64,000 nucleotides of DNA from Melitaea cinxia (taxonomy: Eukaryota; Arthropoda; Insecta; Lepidoptera; Nymphalidae): assembly GCF_905220565.1 (NCBI RefSeq), contig NC_059395.1, positions 18,083,289-18,147,288 on the forward strand, written 5' to 3'. The first letter of the stretch is position 1. Each line of letters starts with the position of its first letter. The position numbers were made by a program, and so were the translations under genes. The notes beneath the pieces were generated by a model. It was not told where the DNA came from. It worked only from the letters and a program-made list of their open reading frames with translations, and made no database searches. Of this stretch, positions 29,403-43,129 are shown piece after piece.

Positions 29403-30526
29403 TTTGAATATTTTTGATACTTTAAAATATTTCTCAATCCTAAAAATCTTAAATTTCAAGAAAACATAACTTATTAGCAAAATAAAGTCATAGCAACGTA
29501 TTATTGATTAAACAATAACGTAAAATAATAAACAACGTGATTTACAGTTGCGGATAGCTCTATTTGACGGATGATGGTAAACGACAGGTAAAAGTTTTTG
29601 ATTCATTATTCTTTTTTGCCATCGAATTCTACTTTATTTATGAGATATTTCTGTATTCTATTTGCATTAAATTAATTAATTTTACAATTGTAGTTTATTA
29701 CTTCAGAAAACACAAGTCCTAATGGTTTATTCTACCTCTCGCTGTCAGTCTATTGGTCACTTATTTGCAAGATAAACTTTATCAACAATTGGTAAAACCG
29801 GACCCTAAGTAGTATTGTAATATAACAGATATATGTAAACATTCAAATAAACGATTATCTAAATACGTTACAAATTATTATTATTACAAATATAGCGGAA
29901 TAGATAATAATATTTCATTGAACCTTGTCCTTTTAAAATTCACCCCTATATTGTTAGTTCAGTAGTAGCGCCATCTCTGTCGTGGATGCAAAACTACTAA
30001 GTTCGAAAGCTCTTTGCCGCAAACGACGAGTTGAATTGCTTGATTTCTCCATTGAATCAACATTCCTTCGCGTAACTTTCTATGTGTGAGTGAGACCGTT
30101 CTCACGGCTTTTTACGGAAAACCATCTAATTTTCTAACATAAAATACCAATAATTATTCGAAAAATGCAAGAATAAATACTACGACCTAATTTTAGAGGT
30201 CTGTAGAGGGTCATATCTATTATTCCAGGCTGCGCTTACGCACACAGGCGCACGATCCGCCATTTTGATTTACCGTACGTTGTGTATTTACGAACAAAGC
30301 CGTCAGATGCGAGCAGGACGCGGCTGCGCATGTTTCTGTCGGGTTTTACGTTTAATTTGAACGTGTTTTACCGCTAAAATGACCAATACACCAATGTTTT
30401 CTACGTAACAATGGTTTGAAAACAAAATGAAGTGCCAGTTCTTACATTTAGTTCCGTGAAGTGTTAATAATTTAGTGTTTAAACGACATAGAAGGAGTAA
30501 AACAAATGTGTGTGATCCATGTGTGA
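29403..30526. promoter_or_regulatory. Divergent upstream region of ODAD3 and the signal-peptide gene
   Basis: 1.1 kb between two divergent starts. 30225-30345 is GC- and CpG-richer than the surroundings and includes CCGCCATTTTG (GCCATTTT at 30259-30266), a Pho/YY1-type motif often seen near starts of transcription. The transcription start itself cannot be placed. Confidence 0.45.
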
Positions 30527-30638
30527 ATGTTGTGCTACAAGATGTGGTCGAGAAACTTTATACCGGATTATGGGATTAAATTGCTATCCATCGGTCTCCT
30601 GCTGTCGACGTTGGCAGCCAAAATCCACGGGGTCGAAG
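30527..30638 (+). CDS. First coding exon of a secreted or membrane protein, 3'-partial
   Basis: Two in-frame ATGs, 30527 and 30542, follow an in-frame TGA (30524-30526). The exon reads MLCYKMWSRNFIPDYG, then the hydrophobic core IKLLSIGLLLSTLAA and KIHGVEG, and ends in phase 1 at a strong donor GAAG|gtaagt. This is a classical signal peptide with probable cleavage around Ala-Ala-Lys or the following Gly. A phase-1 intron right after a signal peptide is typical of modular extracellular proteins. No partner exon is visible downstream, so family and function are unknown. The very long first intron suits developmental or neuronal cell-surface genes, but that is inference. Confidence 0.7.
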
Positions 30639-32468
30639 GTAAGTGCTCCTTGTAATAGTTGTATGTAATTTTGAAGAGTGGTCGAGCTTATGAAAGCGCG
30701 ATCTCGATGCTATACGTCCGCGTAAAGTTGACACGCCGGGTATAGAGCTTTGCATGGAAACGTATACTTCTCTAGATTGTCGGTTTATTTTGGTTCTCAC
30801 AGTTTGTAGAACTTGTGTAACTTGTCGTTTTAAAAACTGGAGTGAAGTGGCATCGCTTTTTTCTATATATTTTAATTACGCTTAAGTTTATTGCATTTTA
30901 ATTATATTAAAAGTTCGATACCTCTTCAAAAACATTTTTAAAAAAGGAATTATTAAAGAATCTACATCTTAATTAAATCACAGTAACTTTATTTCATCGT
31001 AATATTATAATATGCAGATATTTGAAGTTTTGAAAGGTCTTCTTTTATACCAAATTACTTTATGCGATTAATATTGACTCTTAGACGTAATTTAATTTAT
31101 ATCTTAAGTTCATAAAATATTACAAATTAGGTAATATAGGTATGTTGTATTATGTAGGTTTTATTTTACTAAACATTTTTTAAAATTGAAACATTAGAAA
31201 AAAACAACAAATAAACATATTTTACGTAGCTTTTCAAAAATTAACACGTGAAAATATTAATTTGCAAATTATAGACATTAATATTTAAAATAAATATGTT
31301 TAAAATTTCGTATCTTATAACTTAAGGGGTTAAATGTTTACAGTAACATTTTGATACATCAATATTTGTATACAGCTAGTTGAATTCCCTCTCATGACAA
31401 TATTAATCATCATTCACCTCCATCTGTAACCATACACTTTTATTGTGCCTCAAACGGTACATAAACATTTCTAAGAAGTAATTGCAGAATTTTTACGAAG
31501 CACAAAGATATTTATAATGTATGTAGAAGTTGCAACAATGCTATTTACGCCCATCGTTATTATTCGAAGCGCCGTGTAAAGGGTCAAACAATATATTTAT
31601 AACGTACGAGCAAGGACATTGAAAGCACTAGATCTCTAAGATAGGAACAACAGTAATGCCACGCAAAGCTCGCACGATGTTCGTCTAAGCCTATCTAGTT
31701 GAATACAAATTGGTTAAGTTTATATTAGTATTCTCGGCGTATTCACACGATTTCTGTAGTCGGGACCGAGGCTGGACATTTTGAATATTGATCGGGGTCT
31801 AACATTTTATTAGCTCTTTTAAAGGGTTTATTTTTGGTTGTTATGTGTGGTTTGGGGAAAGTTGAGATTTCGAATTCATGTCATTCTCTCTGTTTGTATT
31901 ATTTTAGTCACATATTACCTACATATATAAAAGAAAGATTAAAATGTCCGTTTCGTAAACAAAATCCTGGTATGATGTCTTATTTTGATAGGTCGTTAAC
32001 GCAAACGACTTTGTATGTTTGTTTTTACTTTATATTTCTATCAGATATTTAATTATTATTGTCTAAACAGTAATTTATCAGTTGTATCTTTCATTTTTCA
32101 TTAGACAGCTTTATTAATTTAAGTTATTTATTATATTATTTAAATTTGAATACTTACGAAATTATAAAAAATTTTGAATGTCGTCTTTCTGGTATAGATG
32201 TTGTAAATGCAAATTAGTATTAAATAAATCGGAAAAGTTATTGATGATGTAAATGATAAATGTAATCTAGATAAATATATCTAGACAAATTCTAAAAAAA
32301 GAGAGGTAATGTCAAAATTATAAGTTCAGAAATACGAGTACATAAATACATGCCTTCTGATAAGAACTCACAACAATAATATAGTATGTTCATTTTTAAA
32401 AATGTTTGCTAGTAACATCAAGTTTTCAAAGCTTAAAATCCTTATGTTTAATTATTAGCAAAGAGTTA

Positions 32469-32522
32469 TCGTAAAGAAGTTTTACTTCAGTCTTGTGGTT
32501 TAAAGCACACTCGTTTTTTATA
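32469..32522 (+). mobile_element. Fragment of the GAAGTTTTACTTCA MITE-like family (copy C)
   Basis: GTAAAGAAGTTTTACTTCAG and then GGTTTAAAGCACACTCG, the right end of the family at 21005-21176. Confidence 0.65.
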
Positions 32523-34272
32523 CTTTGGATTTAAAATTATAAACCTGAATGAATAAAGAAAAAATTAAACGTCCTAAAGACCTTTTCATACATTTCATAG
32601 GATAATAACATGAGTAACAATATTTTAAAAGCTAGTTTCAGTATGATAAGAAGTTTAAAATTCCCAATATCTACTAATAATTTCTTATTATTGAGATTTA
32701 CGTATCCAACGCCGGAGCATTGGACTGTCCAATCTTATAGTTATGAAGCAAATACCTAACTTGAGATTCGATAACATTCTCGCTATAGACGACGTTTGAT
32801 GTATCAGATTGCGTACATGTTGTACAAACATGGCGACCGCTCCACTTTTAAAACAATCGCAATTAACGGTCAATTGTCTGATGTGGCAAATTGGTCTGGC
32901 GCCTAGGGCTGACAGAGTGATATTGACTAAAAACCAAACTATAGCTATACAAACAAGTGAGCAATGAAGCAATTTCGATATGAGGATATAATTTATATGC
33001 ATGAAATATGTCGGAATATAATTATATCTCGTTTGATTAGATGCTTCGCTGAACATTTTTTGAAACAAATTCTTCAATCGTTTAGCGCGAGATGAAATTT
33101 GAGATGAGATAAGCTAGATTTCAGTTACAAATTTATGATTTACACTGCAACTTATTATGTTAAATCTACAAATAAAAAGTTATATTAATTAACATTAAAA
33201 ATATTCATTATTTTTTCGATTAAATTAAAATTAAATAATACCAATAATATGTTGTTTCAATACAGAAGTGGCTTAATCTAAATAACATTGTAATTTTTTG
33301 CCATATTTTCCAACTCGTAAAGATTGCCGTTACAATAAAGTAAATTGTTAAGGGTGCAATGTGCATTAATCCACCCAAGTGTGCACCCGGTCTGTTGAAA
33401 AAATTAGGGGATGTCATTGTAGTCTGATGCATCCCCGGTTGTTATACTACGCTACATTTTGTCGATAGTCGTCATAAGACAGTATTTATACAAATAATAA
33501 TTTTGTAACATTGTATACTAAACAGTAAATATTTCTTTGCAAAAATGTCTCGTAAATTTATGATTATTAAGGTATAGACTTGCTTAAATCTATCTATAAA
33601 AATAAATCGCCAATTTCGATTATAATATATTAAAGATATTTTAAAGATTTCTAATACTTTGGTTCTTACAGAATGAGAAATTAAGCAATTTGCGTAGAAA
33701 ATTAGTGAACTACAGAAAACGTAATAATTATTTCAACTTAACGCGTTGGACAGTTCGTATGAGAGGATAAAGTCTGTCGGGTGAGCTAGTATCGAATATT
33801 TGTTACTGTGTACGTTTTATATAAACCACAGATTGATTTTAATGTAACAAGCCACTATGATGACAACATGCTATACATTGAAATTGACGGTTCTCGAATT
33901 CCACACGAATGGAGACACGCATGCATTTCGTTTTGAATTTAATTTAACCGCTTGTTATTTTACATCACAAACGTACTGATTCAATATAACGAAAAGAAAT
34001 AACTGTAACATTTTACTAATGAAAAGTAAACTTTGTACTTAGTTGATTTTTTTTTCTTATAAGGAATTTAAGGTTTCATAGCGGATAGTATTTTTTTAAT
34101 TTCGGTGAAGATCGCGTCTCATCAATACTTCTGAAAGTACAGGATGTCGTCATTTAAAGTTTCAACGTATTTTTCGATATGAGGTCCTTGATGACGTGTC
34201 CCTCGATGGCGAATCTACATAGCCAGCAACTTTTAGAACGCGCAAAGCAAGGACGCAAGCGGGTAAGCGTCG

Positions 34273-34316
34273 CCTGAGATACAGGTACGAGTTAAAACTC
34301 ATACCTGTGTCTCAGG
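34273..34316. repeat. Near-perfect hairpin, 21-bp arms
   Basis: CCTGAGATACAGGTACGAGT pairs with the 3' arm ending GTGTCTCAGG. There are two mismatched positions, one a possible G-U pair, and a 2-nt spacer. Confidence 0.85.
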
Positions 34317-36875
34317 AACCTCCAGGCCTGGGCTTTTATTACTTAAGCTTCGAGTAGAAAACAGTTTTAGGCAGCCTGGAGCCATTTAGCCATACGTAGA
34401 AGGTGTCGTCACTGAGTTGGTCTTTAATGAGCATGCAGTCTATGCCGGTCATATTAGTGCGTTTTAGTATCTTGGAGTATGTGATGTGATATTTTTCGAT
34501 CATAAATATCATCGATTAATAAAAAAGTTATTTTTATCTAAATTTTGGGTATATCAGTCACTTAAATAATTAGCATAGCGTTTTGTCAAGTATAAGCTTG
34601 TCAGAAAATATGGAGTCGAACAGATAAATTATCTACTTGTAATTAGTGCATACTAAACAAAAAATGACTTTCGATAATGGGTGAAATTAGTCTAAACTTT
34701 ATGTTTCCGTCGACAACCCTATCGGAAGTCTGTGTCTCATATAAATCTCAACTAAGGAGAACCAATTTCTCACTTAATATTTAGCATATGCGTTTTCCAT
34801 CGTTCAGACTACTTTCAACCTTATTTCTACTGCGTAATCAACTGTTCATTAGTAAACGTATGCAAGGAGTCTCATTCGTAGCAATTTAAACTATAAAACA
34901 TACAACTCCGCTCTGTACATTCAGTTTTTGACTCTTGAACTCTGAAGTCATTTTTACGTTTATTAAGAACTATAGTAGTTACATTTACTTACTGCTCATG
35001 CCCTTGATAGTATTTAAATTAATTTATCAACTGAATAAAAATTCTAGGATGAGGTTTATTTATTTTATAAAGTCTTTGACATTAAATACAAAAAAAAAGA
35101 TTGATAAAAAATCAATTGCCTACTAAAGATACTTATCACGCTGTGAAAAGTTTTGTCTTGGACAGATGCAATATATATTTAATAAAAAAAGTTATCCTCG
35201 TAAAAATTAGTACAAAAAATTGTACATAGTCTACTAGTAGTCATAAAAAAACCTACTGTATGCTTTTAAATTTGAGATTTTAATCGCTTCCTTTGTTTCC
35301 TATTTAAATATAAAGATTTAACAGTTATCTTAAGCAAGAAAAAATGTCTTTGTACTGTAAGTTGCATGCTAAAGAAAAACTCCTTAAAATTATCCTAGTC
35401 TAGGTTATTCGGTATCTATATTTTCTTTTGAAATATGAAACCTAAACGTATATTTCATATAAAAGCTACTAAAATATTTTTTTTATTTAGTAAATATAAA
35501 AAAAAATATTTTTATACACAAAACCTATCCGATTACTTATGGGTAATTTATTTTTCTTTCCGTTTTTAGAAGTCAATAAAATTGCAAATGACATAATTTT
35601 TTACACAGAAAATTTTAGTTGCAAAGTTGATAAAAATCCTTAAATGTAGAAGTTATTTCGAACGCACACGTTTCTTCATTGCTCAAAATTTATTCAGTAA
35701 CAATTTTTCTCGATACTAAAACCTTTTTGGGTAAGCGGCGGTTGACCGGTTTGTTTAGGACACTTGATTTTTCAATACTTTTACTTAACAGGTAAATACT
35801 GCTATAATGGCATTTGCTAAAGAAATAAAATATGCGTCTCGTTAGGAATCGTATTTTCTTTGAATGTAGTTTTTGCAAATTCTAATTACGACGATGATTA
35901 GTTATGAAATTATTTGCATAACAGACAGTAATTCATGTTTTATCTGCATAGTTTACAATGGATATGTATTTCGTTACTGAATCAGTAACGTGATATTATA
36001 AAGCCTATATTACTTGAGTACTTTGTTATTAGCATGACTTATGTAATTTAAAACAGTTGTCGCGTATAAATAAATTCTATTACTTTGTATTTGGTACAAG
36101 AATGTAAATTGTTCTTGATTTTCAGACTGATTTTAAACGTGATTATCGGTAGAGTATAATGTGATGCTACAATTTGCAACACTTTCATTGATTTACGATG
36201 TCTTATAATTAGTGATGTTTTCCTTTGCTTTCGTTATATGTAATAAATTTCATAAAGCTTAACAAGATACATAATAATGTTGCGCTTGTTAAAAACATAA
36301 TACAGAACCTATTAAGTCATTAAAACAATCGGAAAACGAATAGGACGCAGTAAAGTTTACAACAATTTCCTTCTGTATAACGACATAAAGTAATTTTGTA
36401 AGACTCTCAAAGGGTAAGCGGTTAGTTAGTTTAGTACACGTTTAATAAAAGTTTTCGCAAGAGTATTATAATTAGTATTATGCGGGCTATTCGTAAGGGA
36501 CAATATAGTTCTATGAGGTAGTCATTACAATGTATTTGAATAATAAAATTAAGATTGTTTCGCTAATAAATGTACTTGTGCGTAAAATATTTTATGCTCT
36601 CAATAGATGACGCTTCGCCTGATTATATCCACGTTTTATTACGATCGTTTTAGTTAATACTATGTTAAGTTACAAACGAATTTTAAACTTAGGACTTAAT
36701 TGACAGTTTTTTTAGCACAAGATAAATAAAAACAATATTTTATTTTGAGTTTTCTACTGCAAAAATATAAGTGTGACAAATCGGACTTTTCCAAAGTGAT
36801 ATTGAAAATTGAGAATATAGATATCAAATCCTTTAAAGAAATTTACTATAAGATTTGACTCAATTATGTAGATTA

Positions 36876-37165
36876 ACTGACTGAGGTAGGGCACAGCGGA
36901 AAATTTCCTGCTCAAAATATGAAGCAGCCCGACTGGGGTAGTACCTCGAACTTACAGAAGACCACATCTAATAATACTGTTTTCGAGAAGTGTTGTGTTT
37001 CTGTTGGTAAGTAAGGTGACCAGAGCTCCGAGGGGAAATTCGGGATAGGGTCGGCAACGCATTTTCGATGCTTCTGGTGTTGCAGACGTCTATAAGCTAC
37101 GATAATCGCTTACCAGCAGTTAAGCTATAGTCTTGTTTGCCGACCTACCAATATAGATATATATA
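36876..37165 (+). mobile_element. SINE-like retroposon (second copy)
   Basis: The same family as 20689-20980, in plus orientation: ACTGAGGTAGGGCACAGC-like start, AGCAGCCCGACTGGGGTAGT, GGGTCGGCAACGCATTTTCG, and the end TTTGCCGACCTACCAAT with an AT-rich tail. About 85-90% similar by eye. Confidence 0.8.
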
Positions 37166-38946
37166 TAAAAAGGGTGTTTTAGTGAGTAAATGAAAAACAA
37201 TATTGTACATACTCCTACAATTTTAACTTAATTTTATATTAATTTTGTGTTATAATCCTTATATCTCGTTTTTTTATTTGCGAGTATGTAAAAACTGTAA
37301 TTATTAAAATATTTTAAACTCTTTTCTTTAATTTTATTTATTAAAGTTGTTTTATACGGTACACAAAACTTAACTAACAATCAAGTTAAACTGCGTCGCA
37401 TTTCGTTTACACGCTATCTTAAAGATTACGCTGTTCAAATGATGTCAGTGAATGCGGGATCGTTGAGTAAAATTATTCCTATTCTATAACCACCGTCGGT
37501 TGAGACATACGGTTTTTATTGCCAACTCGACGTACTGTACCCCGTAGTCTGGGAAACGCTTGTTTCTCATGCGAAAGTTCGCCATTGTATTTTAATTTCT
37601 TAACTATTTTCGTAACTCGAAAATTGTTTTGTCTCTCAATTAATAGATAATGTGGCTGATTAAAATAAAAACTTATTCAATTTTAATATTTTGAAATTCG
37701 TAATAAGACAGGTTAGATTTTTATATCAGGATTTACGTACCTTGACGAAGAACTGTTTTTTTTTTCCGCAAAGCTTTATGTAAACGAAAACTTTAACTGT
37801 GTTATTGTTTTCATTATCCACCTATTTGAAGCGAAACTTCTTAAGGGTTTTGTGGCTTCTTAGGGTATAATTTTTACGGATCAAACGCCAACGTTTTTGT
37901 TGATGGTGCTGGAACGGAAATCCAAAGCTTTATGATTTGTATAAATATATACGAGACTTAAAAATTAGTTGCCAAAGAAATTATGACTTTGTACTCATAA
38001 ACTTTTTTGAAATTTAATATTTGAAATTTAATAATATATTTTGCGAATGTTTCGAGGCTTATTTCTGTTCTGAATCGTTTTCTCAAGTAGATGATACAGC
38101 AAAAATGGTTCTTACACTGCAAAGTACGTGGTAAATTACAAATTGACAACTTATGATCAAAAGCCATTTGCTCGGGTAGCAACTAGATGAATTTCTCAAA
38201 GATCATTCGATTTGATTTGGTCATTCCCAATACTTCATTGACACGAGATAATAGAACGAAATTTTGCATTAAATAAAGTTTTGAATAGAAAACAAACATA
38301 ATTTAATGCACATTTAATTTTTAATTTTGTTTGAATTTTTATAGATCTACAAACTGTTCAGAATCTTTTCCAGATTTTACTTATTGCTCTATTGATAATA
38401 AGTATATTATTAAACTCACATTAGAATTTAAAGTTAAGATGATTGAAACCATACTTAGACTATAAGGACATAAATAATTTTTAACCTGTAACAATGTAAT
38501 TTATTAATTAACATTTAAAAACATTTTAAGAGGTTTAATATGAGACACTAAGGAGTAACTTCTCGTTATTTATCTTATAATTATCGTAAACACTAATTAC
38601 TTTCACTGTTCAAATCAGTTGTGTATAGTTCGATAAATGAAATCCATCAATTGTTTACTTGGCTAGCAACATTATCTAATGAATAACACACGAAAATAAC
38701 CAGAAACCTGATAATCGGATTAATCGTTTTGAAATTTTCTATTTTGGTTTTACGTAAAGTAGCTAACATAAAAAGGCAGTGTAATAATATGCTTTTGTTT
38801 TGTCTTTTTCTAGCTAGGCAATACAGCTTTCCTGATTTTTTTATATATAGTGATCTGCTTCAACTAAGAAACAGATGTACATAATAATGAATAAATAGTC
38901 AATGTATGTTCCAACAGATCAAAACTAGACTGAGACTATTGAAAGT
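37166..38946 (+). other. Giant first intron, part 2
   Basis: AT-rich; nothing recognised. Confidence 0.5.
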
Positions 38947-39111
38947 CCCTGCTCAAAAGTCCAAATAAAAAACTTTTTTCGGAGAGCCCAGATAAAAAGT
39001 TTTTTTGGTCATAAAAAATTGTATGAAAATTTCGGAATCCCTGTTTCAACAATAGTTATAATATAACTTCTCATACAAATCTTCGTTTTTTATTTGGAAT
39101 TTTCAGCAGGG
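38947..39111. mobile_element. MITE with ~27-bp terminal inverted repeats
   Basis: The left end CCCTGCTCAAAAGTCCAAAT and the inverted right end CCCTGCTGAAAATTCCAAAT continue into AAAAAAC on both sides. About 165 bp; it abuts the ACCGACTTCC repeat at 39116. Confidence 0.78.
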
Positions 39112-39115
39112 TTAA

Positions 39116-39735
39116 CTTTTTTAACCGACTTCCAAAAAAGGAGGAGGTTATCAATTCGACTGTATTTTTTTTTTTTTTTATGTATGTTACATCAGAACTT
39201 TTGACTGGGTGGAGCGATTTCGACAAATTTTCTTTTAATCGAAAGGTGGTGTGTGCCAATTGGTCCCATTTAAATTTATTTGAGATCTAACAACTACTTT
39301 TCGAGCTATATCTAATAATGCGTTTTTACTTGACGCTTTTTTCGTCGACCTACGTTGTATTATACCGCATAACTTTCTACTGGATGTGCCGATTTTGATA
39401 ATTCTTTTTTTGTTGGAAAGAGAAAATCCTTAGTTTAGTACTATGATAAGGAAACTAGGATCTGATGATGGGATCCCAGAAAAATCGAGGGAAACTCTTG
39501 AAAATGCGCAATAACTTTTTACTGGGTGTACCGATTTTAATAATTTTTAATTTAATCGAAAGCTGATGTTTGTCATGTGGTCACATATAAATTTCATTGA
39601 GATCTGATAACTACTTTTTGAGTAATCTTTGATAACGCGTAGTTACTTGACTATTTTTTCGTCGATCCACGTTGTATTACTCGTCGATGTAATTGAAGTC
39701 GGTTTTTTTTTCGTTTGCGAGCAAACACAATTATC
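39116..39735 (+). mobile_element. ACCGACTTCC repeat, a-b-c form (copy 2)
   Basis: Complete copy with all three internal modules, very similar to 6541-7163 throughout. Confidence 0.87.
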
Positions 39736-42700
39736 ATAAATACATTTCTTGAAACATATATTTTGTTTATAAAATTGGTCTGTGTAGTATTGATTTGTAT
39801 CTCAAAAATTGTGTATGTAATTGTACAAAATCCAAGTCAACCTACATAATATGAACCATTCGGACGCGAGGTCTATCGAAAACGGTTACATTTCGCCACT
39901 AAGCGTCTAAACTGGTTCCACATCCGTGGGGTCTTGTGTTTGAACAAACAAATGGAGATAACTTACCTCTGTGATAACTGCATTACCTGGAAACTCGGCG
40001 ATTTTAAACACGATATTTGACACTTATTGTCCATTCAAGTCGTTTCCTTTCTTTCTTTATTTTAGGAAAAAATACAGTTTACAATATTATGTATTATAGC
40101 AAAAATTCAAAGTTAGTTCAAAAGACTGAAATGTTTTAGTAATCTTTTGTTGAAAGACATGAGTATTCATTTTTAATAAATTACCATTTTTACTTTAAAT
40201 AAATGATTTGATTGTTGTAATGATAAATTTTCTACCATCAAAAATTTTAAGTTATGAAAATTTGTACAGAAGTTCTTAAACAGTGCTTACAAATCTAGTC
40301 TTAAAATACACTACTTATTTTGCTGTTTAACAGTTTATTCGCCATGGGAATATTGTTTCTGAGAATTCTGTCCAATAATAACAATAACAGTCATAATATT
40401 ATTCAATACAAAAATCTAGTTTCCTTTCTTCTCATCAATCCTTGAACCGGTTCGACCATCCGTCCCTAGCACTTGAAAAGTTACTTAAAAACATACTCTA
40501 TCCCCGAGTAGAAAGAACTATCCCTAATTGAGTTGAAAATATACACGGATGGAGTGTTTACACAGTATCGTCTGCATATGCGCAAGTGGTTATCGCTGCG
40601 TCGGTCTGTCCGTTTGCTTTAATAATAATCCTGAGCCCGCGCCGTTGTCACGAACGCCAAACATGGCCAACAACCCTTCTTAGTACAGAGTTAGAGTAAG
40701 AACTACACTTATACGTTTACATTTCCGTCACGGAACTTCTATTACTAAAGAACTAGTTCAAAAATAAACATATGTAATTATTTTCCATTATTAGGTAGGT
40801 ATATAATGTAACAATTTGTAAATAGAGAAAGGGATAATTGTAAGCGTGCACGACATTGCGGGAATCGGGAAGACAAATGTAATTCCATAAATAAGGTCTA
40901 ACGTATCGTCACGTTTTAATCATTATTTTAAAATTATATTTTGTTCCGCTAAATGCTAAAATTTCGGCGAAAAATATGAATTAAGTAACCAGTTTCTGTC
41001 AGAAATGCTTTTGATAGTCCGTTGTTTAAGAAAATTTTAAATATTAAGATCACATTTTTTTTTACTAACAGCAAACATTACTTTCCGTTGCTAACATTTT
41101 TGTTACATTTTTTTTTCTATATTATCTGAACAGCATCACGTTTAAATAATTCAGCCGCATGTTTTATCAAAACTTTGTACTTCGATAGCTTATTTTCCAT
41201 ATCTTATCTGTAAAACGTAAAGGATTACCAGTTAGTAAAAAACCGGTACTTCAATACTAAACATTCAAATCAGTACTAAAGCTAAAGAGGTTTATAATTA
41301 ACGATAAAATATATATTTAAATTATTTGATAGCGTTTAAACGAAATCATGTACACAGATAATCGATAAGGTCTATTAGAATGTCAACGTAAAAATTAAAA
41401 AAAAAAGATGAAGGAAACTAGCTTGGGTAACTTGATAGGTAAATAGTTTGTATATTACTATTTATTTTTTTATTTATCTTGAAGCAAGGGCTCTTTTCCC
41501 ACGTATCTTATGACGACGCCACATGTGTCGGATTGTTAATGTGTTTGACGACTGTGACGCATCCAGATATTATCGTCATCGATCCTTTTTGAAATACAAA
41601 TCAAACATACTCTTTAAATACAAAAAAAGTACAATAGCTAACAGTATGGATTAATATTTCTGATTAATAATTAAAAACCAAACGCGCCATTACTGGTGCA
41701 AAGCGATGATATTAAGCTTGTTTATAGTATGATGATATAAGCTTTGTATATTTTAAAAATTTGATATTCCATTAAAATTATTTGGAAAGATGATGACTTT
41801 ATAAGTATGAACAATTTTTTCATATTAATAATTCTATAACAAATTCAATATAAGCTTTAAAATATTTAAGAGTCTAGTGTAGTTTTTTTTTTTTTTTATA
41901 AATAGCCATTCTACCCTTGTCTGTGGTAGAAGCCAAAATGCCACGGAAAAATTTTTGTTACTCAATCTGAAATTGCTATATTAGATCGAATCACCAAACG
42001 CCGATAGAGTGCAGTCAATAGTGAATAAATAACACTCGCTCTAATTGCATTGGCGGAAGGCAATAGACGTGAAAGTCTTATCTGGATCTAGATTTATAGC
42101 GATCATCGTCTGACCACCTCGTGGCCACTTAGCAAGTGTAAATCAACGTATTTACGATACACTATAAATCTTTAGTGGGAGCAAATTAGGATTTCATTTT
42201 AAATCTGATTTCGTTACCGACTGATTGAACTCTCACTCGGCGTTTAAGTTGCGGTTACATATGTTAACCTCTTACTCTTTCCTGGTAATTAATATTAAGG
42301 TTATTGATTAGAAAGGAAATTTAATTACATTTGCATTGGTCTTGCTGTAGCTTAATACTGTTTTAGAATTCGTTTCTGTTTTGCTCTCTTTATAATTACA
42401 AAATTTTATTTTTGATGTATACAAGCAAACAATTACGTCATAAGTCATAATTTGTTAAAAGTTTAACTACTTCCAATACTCACATTAGTGTTCTAACTTT
42501 ACCTTAACCTTTGCTAGCTTCTCACTCCTACGTATGTCTGAACCGTGCCTAATGATATATACTGAAAAGACGACTAATTCTAATTAACGACTTGACTTTC
42601 CTTTTAAAAATACATATTCTTAATTTACTACCAATTTTATTTCTATTACTAATGACTTACTACGAATTAGAACTTTAATTTATAAAACGAAAGTTAACGA

Positions 42701-42885
42701 TATCGTTTTTTTTTAGGTAAATTCTTGATATATAGTGTAACTGATAAACTGAATTCTAGATAATCATTTCAAATATACTGAGTGGATATAAGGGAAAGGT
42801 ATTAAACCATATATAATACTGTATTATCTGTAGCTTAGGCACACGATAAATTTACAATGAAACCAAAATTACTACGTTATAATAG
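39736..42885 (+). other. Giant first intron, part 3
   Basis: AT-rich. Slightly GC-richer, unannotated patches near 40560-40690 and 42030-42160 have no repeat partner in this window and could be conserved noncoding sequence. No exon supported. Confidence 0.4.
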
Positions 42886-43129
42886 GTCACTCACTGCAGC
42901 CTATCGCAGTAAACTGCTGGATATAGGCCTCCACAAGTTCCACAAATCATGTGTTTTGCCCATAGTTATCACGCTGGGCAGGCGGGTTGGTGACCGCAGG
43001 GCTGGCTTTGTCGCACCGATGACGCTGCTGCCCGTTTTCGGCCTGTATATTTCAAAGCCAGCAGTTGGATGGTTATCCCGCCATAGGTCGGCTTTTTAAG
43101 TTCCAAGGTGGTAGTGGAACTGTGTTCTA
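42886..43129 (-). mobile_element. Retroposon 3' region with shared tail (copy 3)
   Basis: Same body as 16517-16822. Minus-strand reading ends AGGCCTATATCCAGCAGTT and GCGATAGGCTGCAGTGAGTG. Here the tail keeps the GCGATAGGCTG form found at the RTE ORF ends. Confidence 0.78.

Larger units (their letters stand above)
30639..36875 (+). other. Giant first intron, part 1
   Basis: AT-rich and without supported exons. Contains a partial MITE-like repeat (32469-32522) and a near-perfect 44-nt hairpin (34273-34316). Confidence 0.5.

Noticed and set aside
32688..33077. 129-codon minus-strand frame
   Set aside because: No homology I recognise and AT-biased composition; no splice or promoter support.
34273..34316. 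Identification as a lin-4/miR-125 family microRNA because of the CCTGAGA start
   Set aside because: Similarity stops after the first seven bases and the 2-nt loop is unsuitable for a normal pre-miRNA.
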